A DNA stretch of 64,000 nt from contig NZ_CP037953.1 in NCBI RefSeq assembly GCF_009756665.1, forward strand, positions 1,736,001 through 1,800,000. The letters are read 5' to 3'. Below the pieces are notes generated by a model that worked only from the letters and a program-made list of their open reading frames with translations, ran no database searches and was not told the DNA's origin. This document shows positions 13,201 through 21,673 of the stretch, piece by piece; position 1 is the first letter of the stretch; every line of letters begins with the position of its first letter. Origin of the DNA: Permianibacter aggregans (GTDB taxonomy: Bacteria; Pseudomonadota; Gammaproteobacteria; Enterobacterales; Permianibacteraceae). The translations under genes were made by a program, and so were the position numbers.

Positions 13201-16200
13201 CCGCATCGCCAGCTACCGTGCCGGTGACCGTCACATAGTTTCCGGTTGTCGCTTCGGCGCTATTGATGACGTTATCAGCGGTAATATCGTCCAGCGTGAT
13301 GGTGGCGTTGGTGGTGGTATCGACGCTATAAGTCTGGCTGTCGTTGGCGGTGAACGGATTGCCCGCGGCGTCGCTGCCCGACACACTGGCATCAATGTTG
13401 TTGTTCGCCGCCAATACCGAGCCCGGCACATCAATACTGAACACGCCTCCTGCTTGCACGGTGCCGAAATATGTATTGCTACCAATGGTGATGGTGATCG
13501 TGTCACCAACCGCTGCATCGCCAGTAACGGAACCCGTGATGGCAACCGTACCACCCGCTTCCGCCGCGTTGATGATGTTGTCCGCCGTAACATTATTCAG
13601 GGTAATGGTCGCACTGACTTGAGTATCAACGAGGGCGGAATCCGAGTTCGTAGCGCCGACGTTTCCGGCGAGATCAGTGATGCTGGCGCTGACATTCAGC
13701 GTACTGCCTTCGCCAGGATTGGCCGTGGAAATGGCAACCAACCCGGCCGTAATGTGCGCCGCTGTCAACGTGATCGATTGACTGACACCGTTGATCACAA
13801 CATTCAGGACATCATTGGCGCGTGCATCGCCAGGCAGATCAACGCGTACGGTTAATGTCGCCGCCGATTCTGCAGCATTGATAAAGCCATCATTGTTGGC
13901 GTCATCAATAATAGTCACGGTTGGAGCTGACGGTGGCGTGGTATCGATGATGTTTACGGCTGCGGAGGTGGGTGTCGTCACCACATCATCGCTGACACCG
14001 TACTGCAGCGACACGACGCCAGAAGTCCCAGCGGCTGGCGTGAATGTCCAGGTCCCATTACCGTTGTCGGTCAACGTTCCGGCCGATGCATCCACCAGTG
14101 CCAATCCGACCACACTCAGTGTTGCGCCAGCATCGATATCGCTGGCATTGACCAACAACTGAGCAGCAGAAATCAGTAACGAACTGCTGTCATTCATGTT
14201 GCCAAGATCGGTCGCCGCGCTAACCTGTGGCGCATCGTTGCTGCCAGTAATTGTGATAACGACATGGTGTGTTGTACCGTCTACTGAGGCGACCATAATC
14301 GTGTCAGTCACCACTTGGCCAGCCGCCAGGCTCTGCACGGCGTTGCTGGCATTATCTAGTGAGTAAACCCAGTTACCATTGTTATCGATACTGAATGAAC
14401 CATAGGTCGCCGCCACATTAGTCTGTTCAATAAATGCTTGCTCGACCGCGCCATCAATATCACTGATGGTCAACGATCCGCTGGCACTGATGCTGACGTC
14501 TTCCTGCGCGGCGCCATTATCGGTACCGCCGATCACAGCGGCATCGTTCACCGCATTGACCGTGACATCGACCGTCGCCGTCGAGCTGCCACCATGGCCA
14601 TCACTGATCGTATAGCTGATGACCGCAACGCCGTTGAAGTTCGCTGCCGGTACAAAGTTCAGCGTGCCATTGGCGTTGATCGTTACCGTACCTTGCGTCG
14701 GGTCCACACTCGCGGCGGTAACAGTCAGTGTGTCGCCATCGACATCAGTGTCATTGCTGAGTACGGTGATGATGACTGCGGTATCTTCATCGGTCGCCGC
14801 CGTGTCATTCAATGCTGCCGGTGCGTCATTAACAGCGCCAATATTGATGCTGACCGAGCTCACCACGCTGCCACCATTTCCGTCGCTGACGATCACGGTG
14901 AAGCTATCGCTACCGTTGTAGTTCGCGTTCGGTGTGTAAGTGAACGTGCCGTCAGCATTCAGCGTCACGGAACCGTTGCTTGGGCCAGTGCCCAGCGCAT
15001 AACTCATGCTATCGCCATCGACATCCGAGGCGACAATCGAGCCATTCACCGCCGTATCTTCGTTGGTGTTCAGTGCGACATCGCTGGTTGTCGGCGTGTC
15101 ATTGACGGCAGCAACATTAATGCTGACGTTGCTCATTACCGTGCCACCGTTTCCGTCACTGACGAGCACAGTGAAGCTATCGCTACCGTTGTAGTTCGCG
15201 TTCGGTGTGTAAGTGAACGTGCCGTCAGCATTCAGCGTCACGGAACCGTTGCTTGGGCCAGTGCCCATTGCGTAACTCAAACTATCACCGTCGACATCTG
15301 CAGCAACAATCGAGCCATTCACCGCTGTATCTTCGTTGGTGTTCAGTGCGACATCGCTGGTTGTCGGCGTGTCATTTACGGCAGCAACATTGATGCTGAC
15401 GTTGCTCACTACCGTACCACCATTACCGTCACTAACGATCACAGTGAAGCTATCGCCGCCGTTGTAGTTCGCGTTCGGTGTGTAAGTGAACGTGCCATCG
15501 GCATTCAGCGTCACGGAACCGTTGCTTGGGCCAGTGCCCAGCGCATAACTCAAGCTATCGCCATCGACATCCGAGGCGACAATCGAGCCATTCACCGCCG
15601 TATCTTCGCTGGTATTCAACGCGACATCGCTGGTTGTCGGTGCATCATTGATTGCATCGACCGTTACATTAACGGTCGCTGTCGAGCTGCCACCATTGCC
15701 ATCGTTAATCGTGTAAGTGATTACCGCAACGCCATTGAAGTTGGCTGCCGGCACAAAATTCAGCGTGCCATTGGCGTTGATCGTTACCGTACCCTGCAAT
15801 GGGTCAATTGTCGCCGAGATTACGGTCAGCGTATCGCCATCGGCATCCGTGTCATTTCCGAGCACATTGATGACGACCGTCGTGTCTTCGGTTGTCGTGG
15901 CCGTATCGTCAATGGCGATCGGGGCATCATTGGTTGCCGTGATGTTGATACGCACAGTTCTGGTGCTGCTGTTGCGTGCTCCGCCCGTGCCTTGATCACC
16001 GGTATTGCCGTCGTTCAATATGGCATTCAATATCACCGAAGCTGGCGGCGCGTCTGAACTGTTACTGTAAGCAATTTGACGCAACACGCTGTTGGCTTGC
16101 GCATTGGTCGTGCCGTTGGCAAACGTGATGATCAACTGACCATTGCTTAATGCCGTTTCGTTGTAGCTACCGACCACAACACCGTTCAATACTACGTTAC

Positions 16201-19200
16201 CTGCGGTCAGATTCAGGGTGCCGCTGCCGACGAACCTGTCTTCACTGTTGGCGCCGGTATTGCGATTGATGGTCAGCGTCATACCACCATAATTGTTTGA
16301 AATCGCCAGCTCGCCATCGGTAATCGTGGCATTGTTGTCGAGCACCACGGCTGCGCCACCTTCGACATGTGTGCGTGTGCCACCGAAGTTGCCGATATTG
16401 GGCGCATCATTACGTGAGACGACATTGATGGTCATGTTGTGGACGACTGTATCGCTGCCACCGTTGGCCGTACCATCACCATCAGTCAACGTCATCGTGA
16501 CGCTGCGTGGAGTGGTATCAGGCAACTGCGATGCGTTGCCATAATTCAATCGCTGAATCAGCGCATCAACGGCTGCGGGAGTGGCGTTGCCATTGAACGT
16601 GATTTGCAACAAACCCGAATTGAGTCCGGTTGCCGTACCAATGACGACAGCTCCAGAACCGAAGTTGTAAAGCACATTGCCACCGGAGACACTGATCTGT
16701 CCCGGATTACCCGCCTGACCACTGATACCAAGTTGATCCTGACCGGCGACTGCATTGTTGATTTGTACAGTTAACGTACCGCCATCAAAATTGTCCGAAT
16801 CACGATCAGCAAAGCTCACGCCGCTATCCAGCTGCACACGGGTGATGCCTGAGCCCGTATTTTCGCTGTAGGTGAATGATGTGCGCATGCCGGCTAACGT
16901 CGGCGCGTCATTGGTGCCGTTAATGGTTACCGTAACGTTCTGAGGCGTGCCATCCGTTGTGTAAACAGTGAACACCTCTGTCAGTATCTCCCCGGCACCG
17001 AGATCTTGAATTGCTGCCTGGCTGTTGCTTGCCGAGTACGTCCAGCTACCACTGTTATCGATGGCAAAGCTGCCGTAAGCTCCTGTGAGGTTGGCGGCTT
17101 GCATACCTGATTCCCCGGCATCCGGATCGGATACGTTCAAGGAACCGGTAACGGAAAGGTTGCCACCGACGACATCAACATCCTCAGTCAGACTGCCTGA
17201 GATGTCGCCTCCGATAATGGGCGCATCAGCAACCGGGTTAACGGTGACATTCACGGTCGCGGATGACGTACCGCCGTTACCATCGCTGATCGTGTAGCTA
17301 ATAACGGCGACACCATTGAAGTTGGCGGCAGGAACAAAATTCAGTGTGTTATCCGGATTGACCGTCACCGTACCTTGCACTGGATCGACACTGGCGGCGA
17401 TGACGTTAAGCGCATCACCATCGATATCGATGTCATTACCTAAAACACTGATTGTGACGGCGGTATCTTCATCTGTTGCCGCTGTGTCGTTACTGGCAAT
17501 CGGTGCGTCGTTGACGGCACTAACACTGATATTTACCGTGCTGGTCGTGGTGCCACCATTACCGTCACTAACGATCACCGTGAAGCTATCACTACCGTGG
17601 TAATTGGCATTCGGCGTGTAGGTAAATGTGCCATCAGCATTCAATGTCACCGCACCATTCGTAGGGCCAGTACCGACCGCGTAACTCAAGCTATCACCAT
17701 CAATGTCATTGGCGACAATTGCGCCATTGACCGCTGTGTCCTCATCGGTGTTCAGCGCCACATCACTGGTGGTCGGTGCATCGTTGATCGCGGCAACATT
17801 GATGCTAACTGTGCTGGTCGTGCTGCCACCATTGCCGTCACTAACGATCACAGTGAAGCTATCGCTGCCGTTGTAATTGGCGTTCGGCGTGTAGGTAAAC
17901 GTGCCATCAGCGTTCAGTGTCACCGCACCATTGCTTGGTCCAGTGCCAACCGCGTAACTCAAGCTGTCACCATCAATGTCATTGGCGACAATTGCGCCAT
18001 TGATCGCGGTGTCTTCGTCGGTATTCAGTGCGACATCGCTGGTTGTTGGCGCGTCGTTGATCGCGGCAACGTTGATGGATACTGTGCTGGTTGTGGTGCC
18101 ACCATTACCATCACTAACGATCACAGTGAAGCTATCGCTGCCGTTGTAATTTTCGTTCGGCGTATAGGTAAAGGTACCGTCTGCATTCAGAACCACGACA
18201 CCGTTTGTCGGCGCGCTACCAATTACATAACTCAATGCGTCGCCATCGACATCATTGCCAATCACGGCACCATTGACTGCTACATCTTCGTTTGTTGAGA
18301 GATGAACATTAGTGGTAGTCGGAGCATCGTTGGCCGCTGCGACACTAACGTTTACCGTACTGGTGGTGCTGCCACCGTTACCATCGCTCACGATAACGGT
18401 AAACGTGTCGCTACCATGGTAGTTGGCGTTCGGCGTGTAGATGAACGTGCCATCGGCATTCAGTACTACGACACCGTTTGTCGGAGTGCTGCCGATCGCA
18501 TAACTCAACGCATCGCCATCGACATCATTGCCGACTACGGCACCATTGACCGCTACATCTTCATTGGTGCTCAGCGTGACATCACTGGTGGTTGGAGCAT
18601 CATTGATCGCAGCAACATTGATGGTGACAGTGTTGGTCGTGCTGCCGCCGTTGCCGTCGCTTACCGTAACAGTGAAGCTGTCATCACCGTGGTAATTGGC
18701 GTTCGGCGTGTAGGTAAACGTGCCATCTGCATTCAATGTCACGACGCCATTCGTTGGGCTGCTGCCAACGACATAACTCAGACTATCGCCGTCAACATCG
18801 GCCGCGACAATTGCGCCATTCACCGCTGTGTCTTCGCTGGTGTTCAGCGTCACATCGCTGGTTGCTGGCGCATCGTTAACGGCATTGACCGTGACATTCA
18901 CTGTCGCCGTCGATGTGCCTCCATTACCATCGCTGATCGTGTAGCTGATCACGGCAACGCCGTTGAAGTTCGCGGCTGGTACGAAGTTCAGCGTGTTATC
19001 GGCGTTGATCGTAACGGTACCTTGCGCTGGATTCACGCTCGCCGTGGTAACAGTCAGCGTGTCACCGTCTGTGTCGGTGTCGTTCGTCAACACGCTGATC
19101 GTGACACTGGTGTCTTCATCAGTAGTCGCTGTGTCATTCACCGCCACTGGCGCATCATTAACAGCGCCAACGCCGATGCTGACGTTGCTCACTACCGTAC

Positions 19201-21571
19201 CACCGTTACCGTCACTGACGATCACGGTAAAGCTATCGATACCGTTGTAGTTGGCATTCGGCGTGTAAGTGAACGTGCCATCAGCGTTCAGTGTTACGGT
19301 GCCGTTGCTTGGGCCAGTGCCCAGCGCATAACTCAAACTGTCGCCATCGATATCCGCGGCAACAATTGAGCCATTCACCGCAGTGTCTTCGTTGGTATTC
19401 AACGCCACATCGCTGGTTGTCGGCGCGTCATTGACGGCAGCAACATTGATGCTGACGGTACTCATTACCGTGCCACCGTTACCGTCACTGACGATCACGG
19501 TGAAGCTATCGCCGCCGTTGTAGTTGGCATTCGGCGTGTAAGTGAACGTGCCGTCAGCATTCAGCGTCACGGAACCATTGCTTGGGCCAGTGCCCAGCGC
19601 ATAGCTCAAGCTATCGCCATCGATATCCGAAGCGATGACCGAACCATTCACCGCTGTGTCTTCGTTGGTATTCAGTGCGACATCGCTGGTTGTCGGCGCG
19701 TCATTGACGGCAGCAACATTGATGCTGACGGTACTCATTACCGTGCCACCGTTACCGTCGCTAACGATCACGGTGAAGCTATCGCCGCCGTTGTAGTTCG
19801 CATTCGGCGTATAGGTGAACGTGCCATCAGCATTCAGCGTCACGGAACCGTTGCTTGGGCCAGTGCCCAGCGCATAACTCAAGCTGTCGCCATCGATATC
19901 CGAGGCGACAATCGCACCGTTCACGGCGCTGTCTTCGCTGGTGTTCAAGCTGACGTTCGAAGTGGTTGGCGCATCGTTCACGGCATTAACGGTAACGTTC
20001 ACCGTTGCGGTCGATGTGCCGCCATTGCCATCGCTGATCGTGTAGCTGATGGTGTCGCTGCCGTTGTAATTGGCGTTCGGTGTGTAAGTCAGCGTGCCAT
20101 TGGCGTTGATCACCACTGAACCGTTCAGTGCGCTAGCCGTCGTAACCGTCAGTGTGTCGCCATCGGCATCGGTGTCGTTTGCCAGTACGTTTACAATGAC
20201 CGAAGTATCTTCATCGGTGATCGCCGTGTCATTCACCGCCACTGGCGCATCATTGACGGCGCCAACATTGACGCTGACGGCGCTGACAACACTACCGCCG
20301 TTACCGTCGCTAACGATCACGGTAAAGCTATCACTACCGTTGTAGTTGGCATTCGGCGTATAGGTGAACGTGCCATCAGCATTCAGCGTCACGGAACCGT
20401 TGCTTGGGCCTGTGCCCAGCACATAACTCAAGCTGTCGCCGTCAATATCCGAGGCGACAATCGCACCACTCACGGCCGTATCTTCGCTGGTGTTCAGCGA
20501 AACATTGGAAGTTGTCGGCACATCATTGACCGCATTGACGGTGACATTAACGGTCGCCGTCGACGTGCCGCCATTACCATCGCTAATCGTGTAGCTAATA
20601 ACGGCAACGCCATTGAAGTTCGTTGCTGGCACAAAGTTCAGCGTGCCATCAGCGTTGATCGTTACCGTGCCTTGTGCGGGATTGACGCTCGCTGCACTGA
20701 CGGTCAGGGTGTCGCCATCAACATCGCTATCGTTGCTCAACACGTTGATGGTGACCGCCGTATCTTCGTTCGTTGTGACGGCATCGTTTTGCGCCACTGG
20801 CGCATCGTTGACGGCATTGACGGTGACGTTGATCGTGGCGGCACTGATGCCGCCCTGGCCGTCGCTGACTTGAATCGTGAAAGTATCGTTGCCGTTAAAG
20901 TTGGTGTTTGGCGTGTAAACGTAACTACCGTCGGCGTTAATGACGAGCGTACCGTTGGCCGGGCCGGTGGCAACGGTGTAGGTCAGCGTATCACCATTCG
21001 GATCGAAAGCATTGAGATTGCCGCTGAGTGAGCCGTCTTCATTGATCGAAACGGTTTGATCGCTGACAACGGGCGGTTGATTTTCTTCGTCGACGGACGT
21101 GCTCGGGAAAGTAATCGGCTGGATGGCGGCAACCGGATCAACGCTGGTTGGTTCGCTGCCTTCCGTCGTTTCGGCAATGCGCATCAGGCGCACGAAGCTG
21201 TGGCCACCGCCACCACCGCCTGCGCCGGCAGCGGTTGGCGCCAACAAGGTGCTCGGGTCGGCACCATCGGCAATCTGCTGCAGAATACTGTCGAGCTCAC
21301 TCGGTGCCAGCGCGACGACAGCCTCATCAGCCGACTCAGCCGCTTCCGAAGCCGGGTTCAACGCCTCGGCCATTTGCACGGTTTCCTGCTGACGAATAAT
21401 GAACGGCGCTTCTTCGCCCATGGTCAGTTCGACGTAACCATCTTTGCCGGTATCGACGTATTCATTGGCGTAAATCGCATCGCCGAGTTTCAGCACGCGC
21501 TCGCCGCCTTCTTTGGTGCGGGCGACAACGGTGCCACGGATAGCTTTTACGTAGGAAACGACCTGGGCCAT
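7220..21571 (-). CDS. Giant LapA-type RTX adhesin, 4783 residues, type I secreted
   Basis: The start at 21571 (MAQVVSYVKA) follows GGAG; a further ATG four codons upstream overlaps that site. Domain order: a LapA-like retention module (1 to about 110) with a TAAG at 113-116 and a glycine-rich linker ending GHSFVRL, as at LapG-cleaved sites; about 20 tandem-95/cadherin-like repeats with interspersed VCBS-like units (about 165-2450); bacterial Ig-like repeats with NAAE motifs; a Calx-beta segment; a vWA domain with MIDAS DISTS at 3706-3710; RTX nonapeptides (about 4513-4675); and a C-terminal type I signal. Family knowledge: such proteins are surface fibres for attachment and biofilm, retained in the outer-membrane exporter until LapG cuts the N-terminus. 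The exporter genes lie directly upstream. Confidence 0.95.
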   Translation of the reverse strand: MAQVVSYVKAIRGTVVARTKEGGERVLKLGDAIYANEYVDTGKDGYVELTMGEEAPFIIRQQETVQMAEALNPASEAAESADEAVVALAPSELDSILQQIADGADPSTLLAPTAAGAGGGGGGHSFVRLMRIAETTEGSEPTSVDPVAAIQPITFPSTSVDEENQPPVVSDQTVSINEDGSLSGNLNAFDPNGDTLTYTVATGPANGTLVINADGSYVYTPNTNFNGNDTFTIQVSDGQGGISAATINVTVNAVNDAPVAQNDAVTTNEDTAVTINVLSNDSDVDGDTLTVSAASVNPAQGTVTINADGTLNFVPATNFNGVAVISYTISDGNGGTSTATVNVTVNAVNDVPTTSNVSLNTSEDTAVSGAIVASDIDGDSLSYVLGTGPSNGSVTLNADGTFTYTPNANYNGSDSFTVIVSDGNGGSVVSAVSVNVGAVNDAPVAVNDTAITDEDTSVIVNVLANDTDADGDTLTVTTASALNGSVVINANGTLTYTPNANYNGSDTISYTISDGNGGTSTATVNVTVNAVNDAPTTSNVSLNTSEDSAVNGAIVASDIDGDSLSYALGTGPSNGSVTLNADGTFTYTPNANYNGGDSFTVIVSDGNGGTVMSTVSINVAAVNDAPTTSDVALNTNEDTAVNGSVIASDIDGDSLSYALGTGPSNGSVTLNADGTFTYTPNANYNGGDSFTVIVSDGNGGTVMSTVSINVAAVNDAPTTSDVALNTNEDTAVNGSIVAADIDGDSLSYALGTGPSNGTVTLNADGTFTYTPNANYNGIDSFTVIVSDGNGGTVVSNVSIGVGAVNDAPVAVNDTATTDEDTSVTISVLTNDTDTDGDTLTVTTASVNPAQGTVTINADNTLNFVPAANFNGVAVISYTISDGNGGTSTATVNVTVNAVNDAPATSDVTLNTSEDTAVNGAIVAADVDGDSLSYVVGSSPTNGVVTLNADGTFTYTPNANYHGDDSFTVTVSDGNGGSTTNTVTINVAAINDAPTTSDVTLSTNEDVAVNGAVVGNDVDGDALSYAIGSTPTNGVVVLNADGTFIYTPNANYHGSDTFTVIVSDGNGGSTTSTVNVSVAAANDAPTTTNVHLSTNEDVAVNGAVIGNDVDGDALSYVIGSAPTNGVVVLNADGTFTYTPNENYNGSDSFTVIVSDGNGGTTTSTVSINVAAINDAPTTSDVALNTDEDTAINGAIVANDIDGDSLSYAVGTGPSNGAVTLNADGTFTYTPNANYNGSDSFTVIVSDGNGGSTTSTVSINVAAINDAPTTSDVALNTDEDTAVNGAIVANDIDGDSLSYAVGTGPTNGAVTLNADGTFTYTPNANYHGSDSFTVIVSDGNGGTTTSTVNISVSAVNDAPIASNDTAATDEDTAVTISVLGNDIDIDGDALNVIAASVDPVQGTVTVNPDNTLNFVPAANFNGVAVISYTISDGNGGTSSATVNVTVNPVADAPIIGGDISGSLTEDVDVVGGNLSVTGSLNVSDPDAGESGMQAANLTGAYGSFAIDNSGSWTYSASNSQAAIQDLGAGEILTEVFTVYTTDGTPQNVTVTINGTNDAPTLAGMRTSFTYSENTGSGITRVQLDSGVSFADRDSDNFDGGTLTVQINNAVAGQDQLGISGQAGNPGQISVSGGNVLYNFGSGAVVIGTATGLNSGLLQITFNGNATPAAVDALIQRLNYGNASQLPDTTPRSVTMTLTDGDGTANGGSDTVVHNMTINVVSRNDAPNIGNFGGTRTHVEGGAAVVLDNNATITDGELAISNNYGGMTLTINRNTGANSEDRFVGSGTLNLTAGNVVLNGVVVGSYNETALSNGQLIITFANGTTNAQANSVLRQIAYSNSSDAPPASVILNAILNDGNTGDQGTGGARNSSTRTVRINITATNDAPIAIDDTATTTEDTTVVINVLGNDTDADGDTLTVISATIDPLQGTVTINANGTLNFVPAANFNGVAVITYTINDGNGGSSTATVNVTVDAINDAPTTSDVALNTSEDTAVNGSIVASDVDGDSLSYALGTGPSNGSVTLNADGTFTYTPNANYNGGDSFTVIVSDGNGGTVVSNVSINVAAVNDTPTTSDVALNTNEDTAVNGSIVAADVDGDSLSYAMGTGPSNGSVTLNADGTFTYTPNANYNGSDSFTVLVSDGNGGTVMSNVSINVAAVNDTPTTSDVALNTNEDTAVNGSIVASDVDGDSMSYALGTGPSNGSVTLNADGTFTYTPNANYNGSDSFTVIVSDGNGGSVVSSVSINIGAVNDAPAALNDTAATDEDTAVIITVLSNDTDVDGDTLTVTAASVDPTQGTVTINANGTLNFVPAANFNGVAVISYTISDGHGGSSTATVDVTVNAVNDAAVIGGTDNGAAQEDVSISASGSLTISDIDGAVEQAFIEQTNVAATYGSFSIDNNGNWVYSLDNASNAVQSLAAGQVVTDTIMVASVDGTTHHVVITITGSNDAPQVSAATDLGNMNDSSSLLISAAQLLVNASDIDAGATLSVVGLALVDASAGTLTDNGNGTWTFTPAAGTSGVVSLQYGVSDDVVTTPTSAAVNIIDTTPPSAPTVTIIDDANNDGFINAAESAATLTVRVDLPGDARANDVLNVVINGVSQSITLTAAHITAGLVAISTANPGEGSTLNVSASITDLAGNVGATNSDSALVDTQVSATITLNNVTADNIINAAEAGGTVAITGSVTGDAAVGDTITITIGSNTYFGTVQAGGVFSIDVPGSVLAANNNIDASVSGSDAAGNPFTANDSQTYSVDTTTNATITLDDITADNVINSAEATTGNYVTVTGTVAGDAEVGDMVVVTIGGLNFTTTVLPGMTFAVDVLGSLLANNNIVSATLSGSDAAGNPFTVVDTQSYTVDMSAPTLSAQTFGYAENQIANSTVATVVATDSNGVAGFRFAATGTNTSADGFYTIDNAGNIRITAAGVATGVANNDFEVGGNSFVYAVQAVDIYGNASTAQNITLNVTNVNDAAPQLDLDGNNSSGINGSGYQVNYIEGGSPVRIADTDITITDADSSTLVSATIRITNAEAGDLLSVGSLPAGISASAYNPATGTITLSGVASLADYQAAIRAIQFINDGSASGVSRNVTVEVNDGANISNVATTTITMTPVPTVSISDVSVQEPSSGTVTMTFTVTVDSAPSSNLTFNYQTVNGSATAGADYLGVASTVGTILAGQTSTTITITVNSDSNFFEGDENFFVNLTGFNQLVNFAPGSHLISGGVRAIGEIGANNGAPVAADDSYVGQPDTALTTGNVLINDTLVDNATITGFSATSVNGGSVVYNGDGTFTYTPANGFVGADTFTYTLTDADGETDTATVTIQVTGASVQAPVVTGVNDLQYIENQNEMALLPAIQITDADSANVNSVVVTLSGYIPSQDVLNLQTAGTSINAAITTNGNTWQLTLSGGADINEYLTVLQSLTYQNSSDNPSAATRTVTVAAYDQNFANIFSSDSAVLNVTPVNDAPQTYANNVYALGSADNVAMNIAMPFDADHDLNDLVITVTGLPSGIGSVMLPDGVTPVTVGQTLTAAQLSSLVFDAGASDGTGQFTYTVSDGEFTTPGATTINVGATDPDTATVYESGLAGGTQSPDQLAVATGNLFANDAAANGPVANIIHNGTTYNAVAGVITINTAHGTLTVNASTGDYSYQLNQANSSGNDVSEQFTYSFNNGSTFSDTLTVNIIDDTPVAAPVVQTIPESEEQTFNLVFTLDISTSMATLVGGTGQTRLQLAKDALISLGQEYFNQSGNVTLTVVLFADGAHRLGTFTDFASFSAAVSGVVYAGGNNYRNDLLTSNGGPGDPGSDTNAFVNDGTSYVDPAALIRAILMQQISTQNPAANVQNISYFLSDGAITQDTEITLSSTGFRDFMNANGVSSYSVGIGTGLPSSLSDLNYMHNVDQLGRGSGQIDQALIVSDVSLLESELLSTVPTAFGGNLTQEGTITRIDFGADGGYVQSIVLPGIGIISYNGSTITVPSSIAATVEINGSRITLNANDGFSYGTFVFDFATGNYLFTAPNGTAPASFSFDYSVIDGDGDVASSTATFSIVDDVPEARDDLHTIRFNEVATGNVVTGIGTDGGPALGSDFTPFAVQGGGVDKVVDNATVSAFEFRGLTINLNATPAATGIADNRTFTSATSIQNAPFTVSGLRALHFNSSGIGMSGGSNNDLNSGESLRFDFNGVPLPYGVNNLRFTMGGFSNGESVLVRIFDASGNVMAEFTHVRSAATGNEINLSAYQGIGAVEIAASNGSMRVAGINYAPTQPSVVTNGGSQGTLSYTYSAERDNDGNLIVRATVTDSSDGTIFTMGSNGYYSYASSAAQSQPATVNVNTTSAAAMSGSAISLVASEGSVDFSPRGAIVNRSGDFTDGAGEALEAGESLTINFSTSTLPHGANNVVLSLGSYSVGEAVYITIVDRFGVVLVNNQVFDSARIDLSAYDYIRSVTITAAPTNAGPGDLNTGVSTYVGLTGVSYQPAANNSVVAPEAISYWLTDSDGQSDAAQLAIYAIDRHLNGTDSVDNILGSNLNDAIVAGAGDDIVSGGAGHDTISGGAGNDTLHGNAGRDYLSGGAGNDQLFGGDDDDHLAGDEGDDLLDGGTGNDILLGGVGNDELFGGAGNDLLEGGAGNDALYGGSGNDVLRGQDGDDRLFGGSGSDALFGGRDQDLLQGGAGDDTLSGGAGADTFAWTLADAGTPATAANDTITDFSAAEGDVLDLSALLQGEESGSLESHLQFVSDGSGGTIIQIWSDGDQSHGYDQTIHLQGVDLTAAGSLSDADIIAQMIANGTLRVDGGP
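7548..8035 (-). repeat. RTX calcium-binding nonapeptide repeats
   Basis: Around 18 glycine/aspartate-rich nonapeptides of the GGxGxDxLx type (GGAGNDTLH, GGTGNDILL, GGAGNDLLE). They fold into a calcium-bound beta-roll outside the cell after type I export, just ahead of the C-terminal secretion signal. Confidence 0.92.
14540..21060 (-). repeat. Tandem-95 / cadherin-like repeat array within the adhesin
   Basis: Units of about 285-300 bp encode roughly 95 residues each (APTTSDVALNTNEDTAV...GDSLSYALG...FTYTPNANYNG...SDGNGG...VND). I count about 20 recognisable units, interrupted near 15900-17250 by VCBS-like and other segments. Two sub-blocks (about 14830-15650 and 19160-20000) contain nearly identical units, pointing to recent duplication or gene conversion. 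Confidence 0.88.
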
Positions 21572-21583
21572 AGGAAACTCCAT

Positions 21584-21673
21584 CGAACGACTTTTCGGGT
21601 TATTACCGACGGAGATTAAAGACTCAAGGCTTATTGCACATCGTACCTAGGTACAGGTGCATGAATTAAGGCA
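21584..21673. promoter_or_regulatory. Regulator-adhesin intergenic region with a 12-bp palindrome
   Basis: The 12-bp perfect palindrome GTACCTAGGTAC (21643-21654) is flanked by outer inverted arms TGCAC (21635-21639) and GTGCA (21657-21661). It lies between the LuxR-type regulator gene and the adhesin start, about 70 bases upstream of the latter, where an operator would sit. I see no convincing -35/-10 pair or terminator hairpin, so the adhesin could be read from its own promoter or from the exporter transcript. Confidence 0.45.

Noticed and set aside
10505-20873. Several long plus-strand frames opposite the adhesin (for example 12611-13855, 14438-16057, 18302-19369)
   Set aside because: They repeat with the same ~290-bp period as the adhesin units on the other strand and have arginine/isoleucine-rich shadow composition.
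14540-21060. Regular repeats that might suggest a CRISPR or satellite array
   Set aside because: The repeat unit is a ~95-residue protein domain in one continuous frame, without short repeats and unique spacers.
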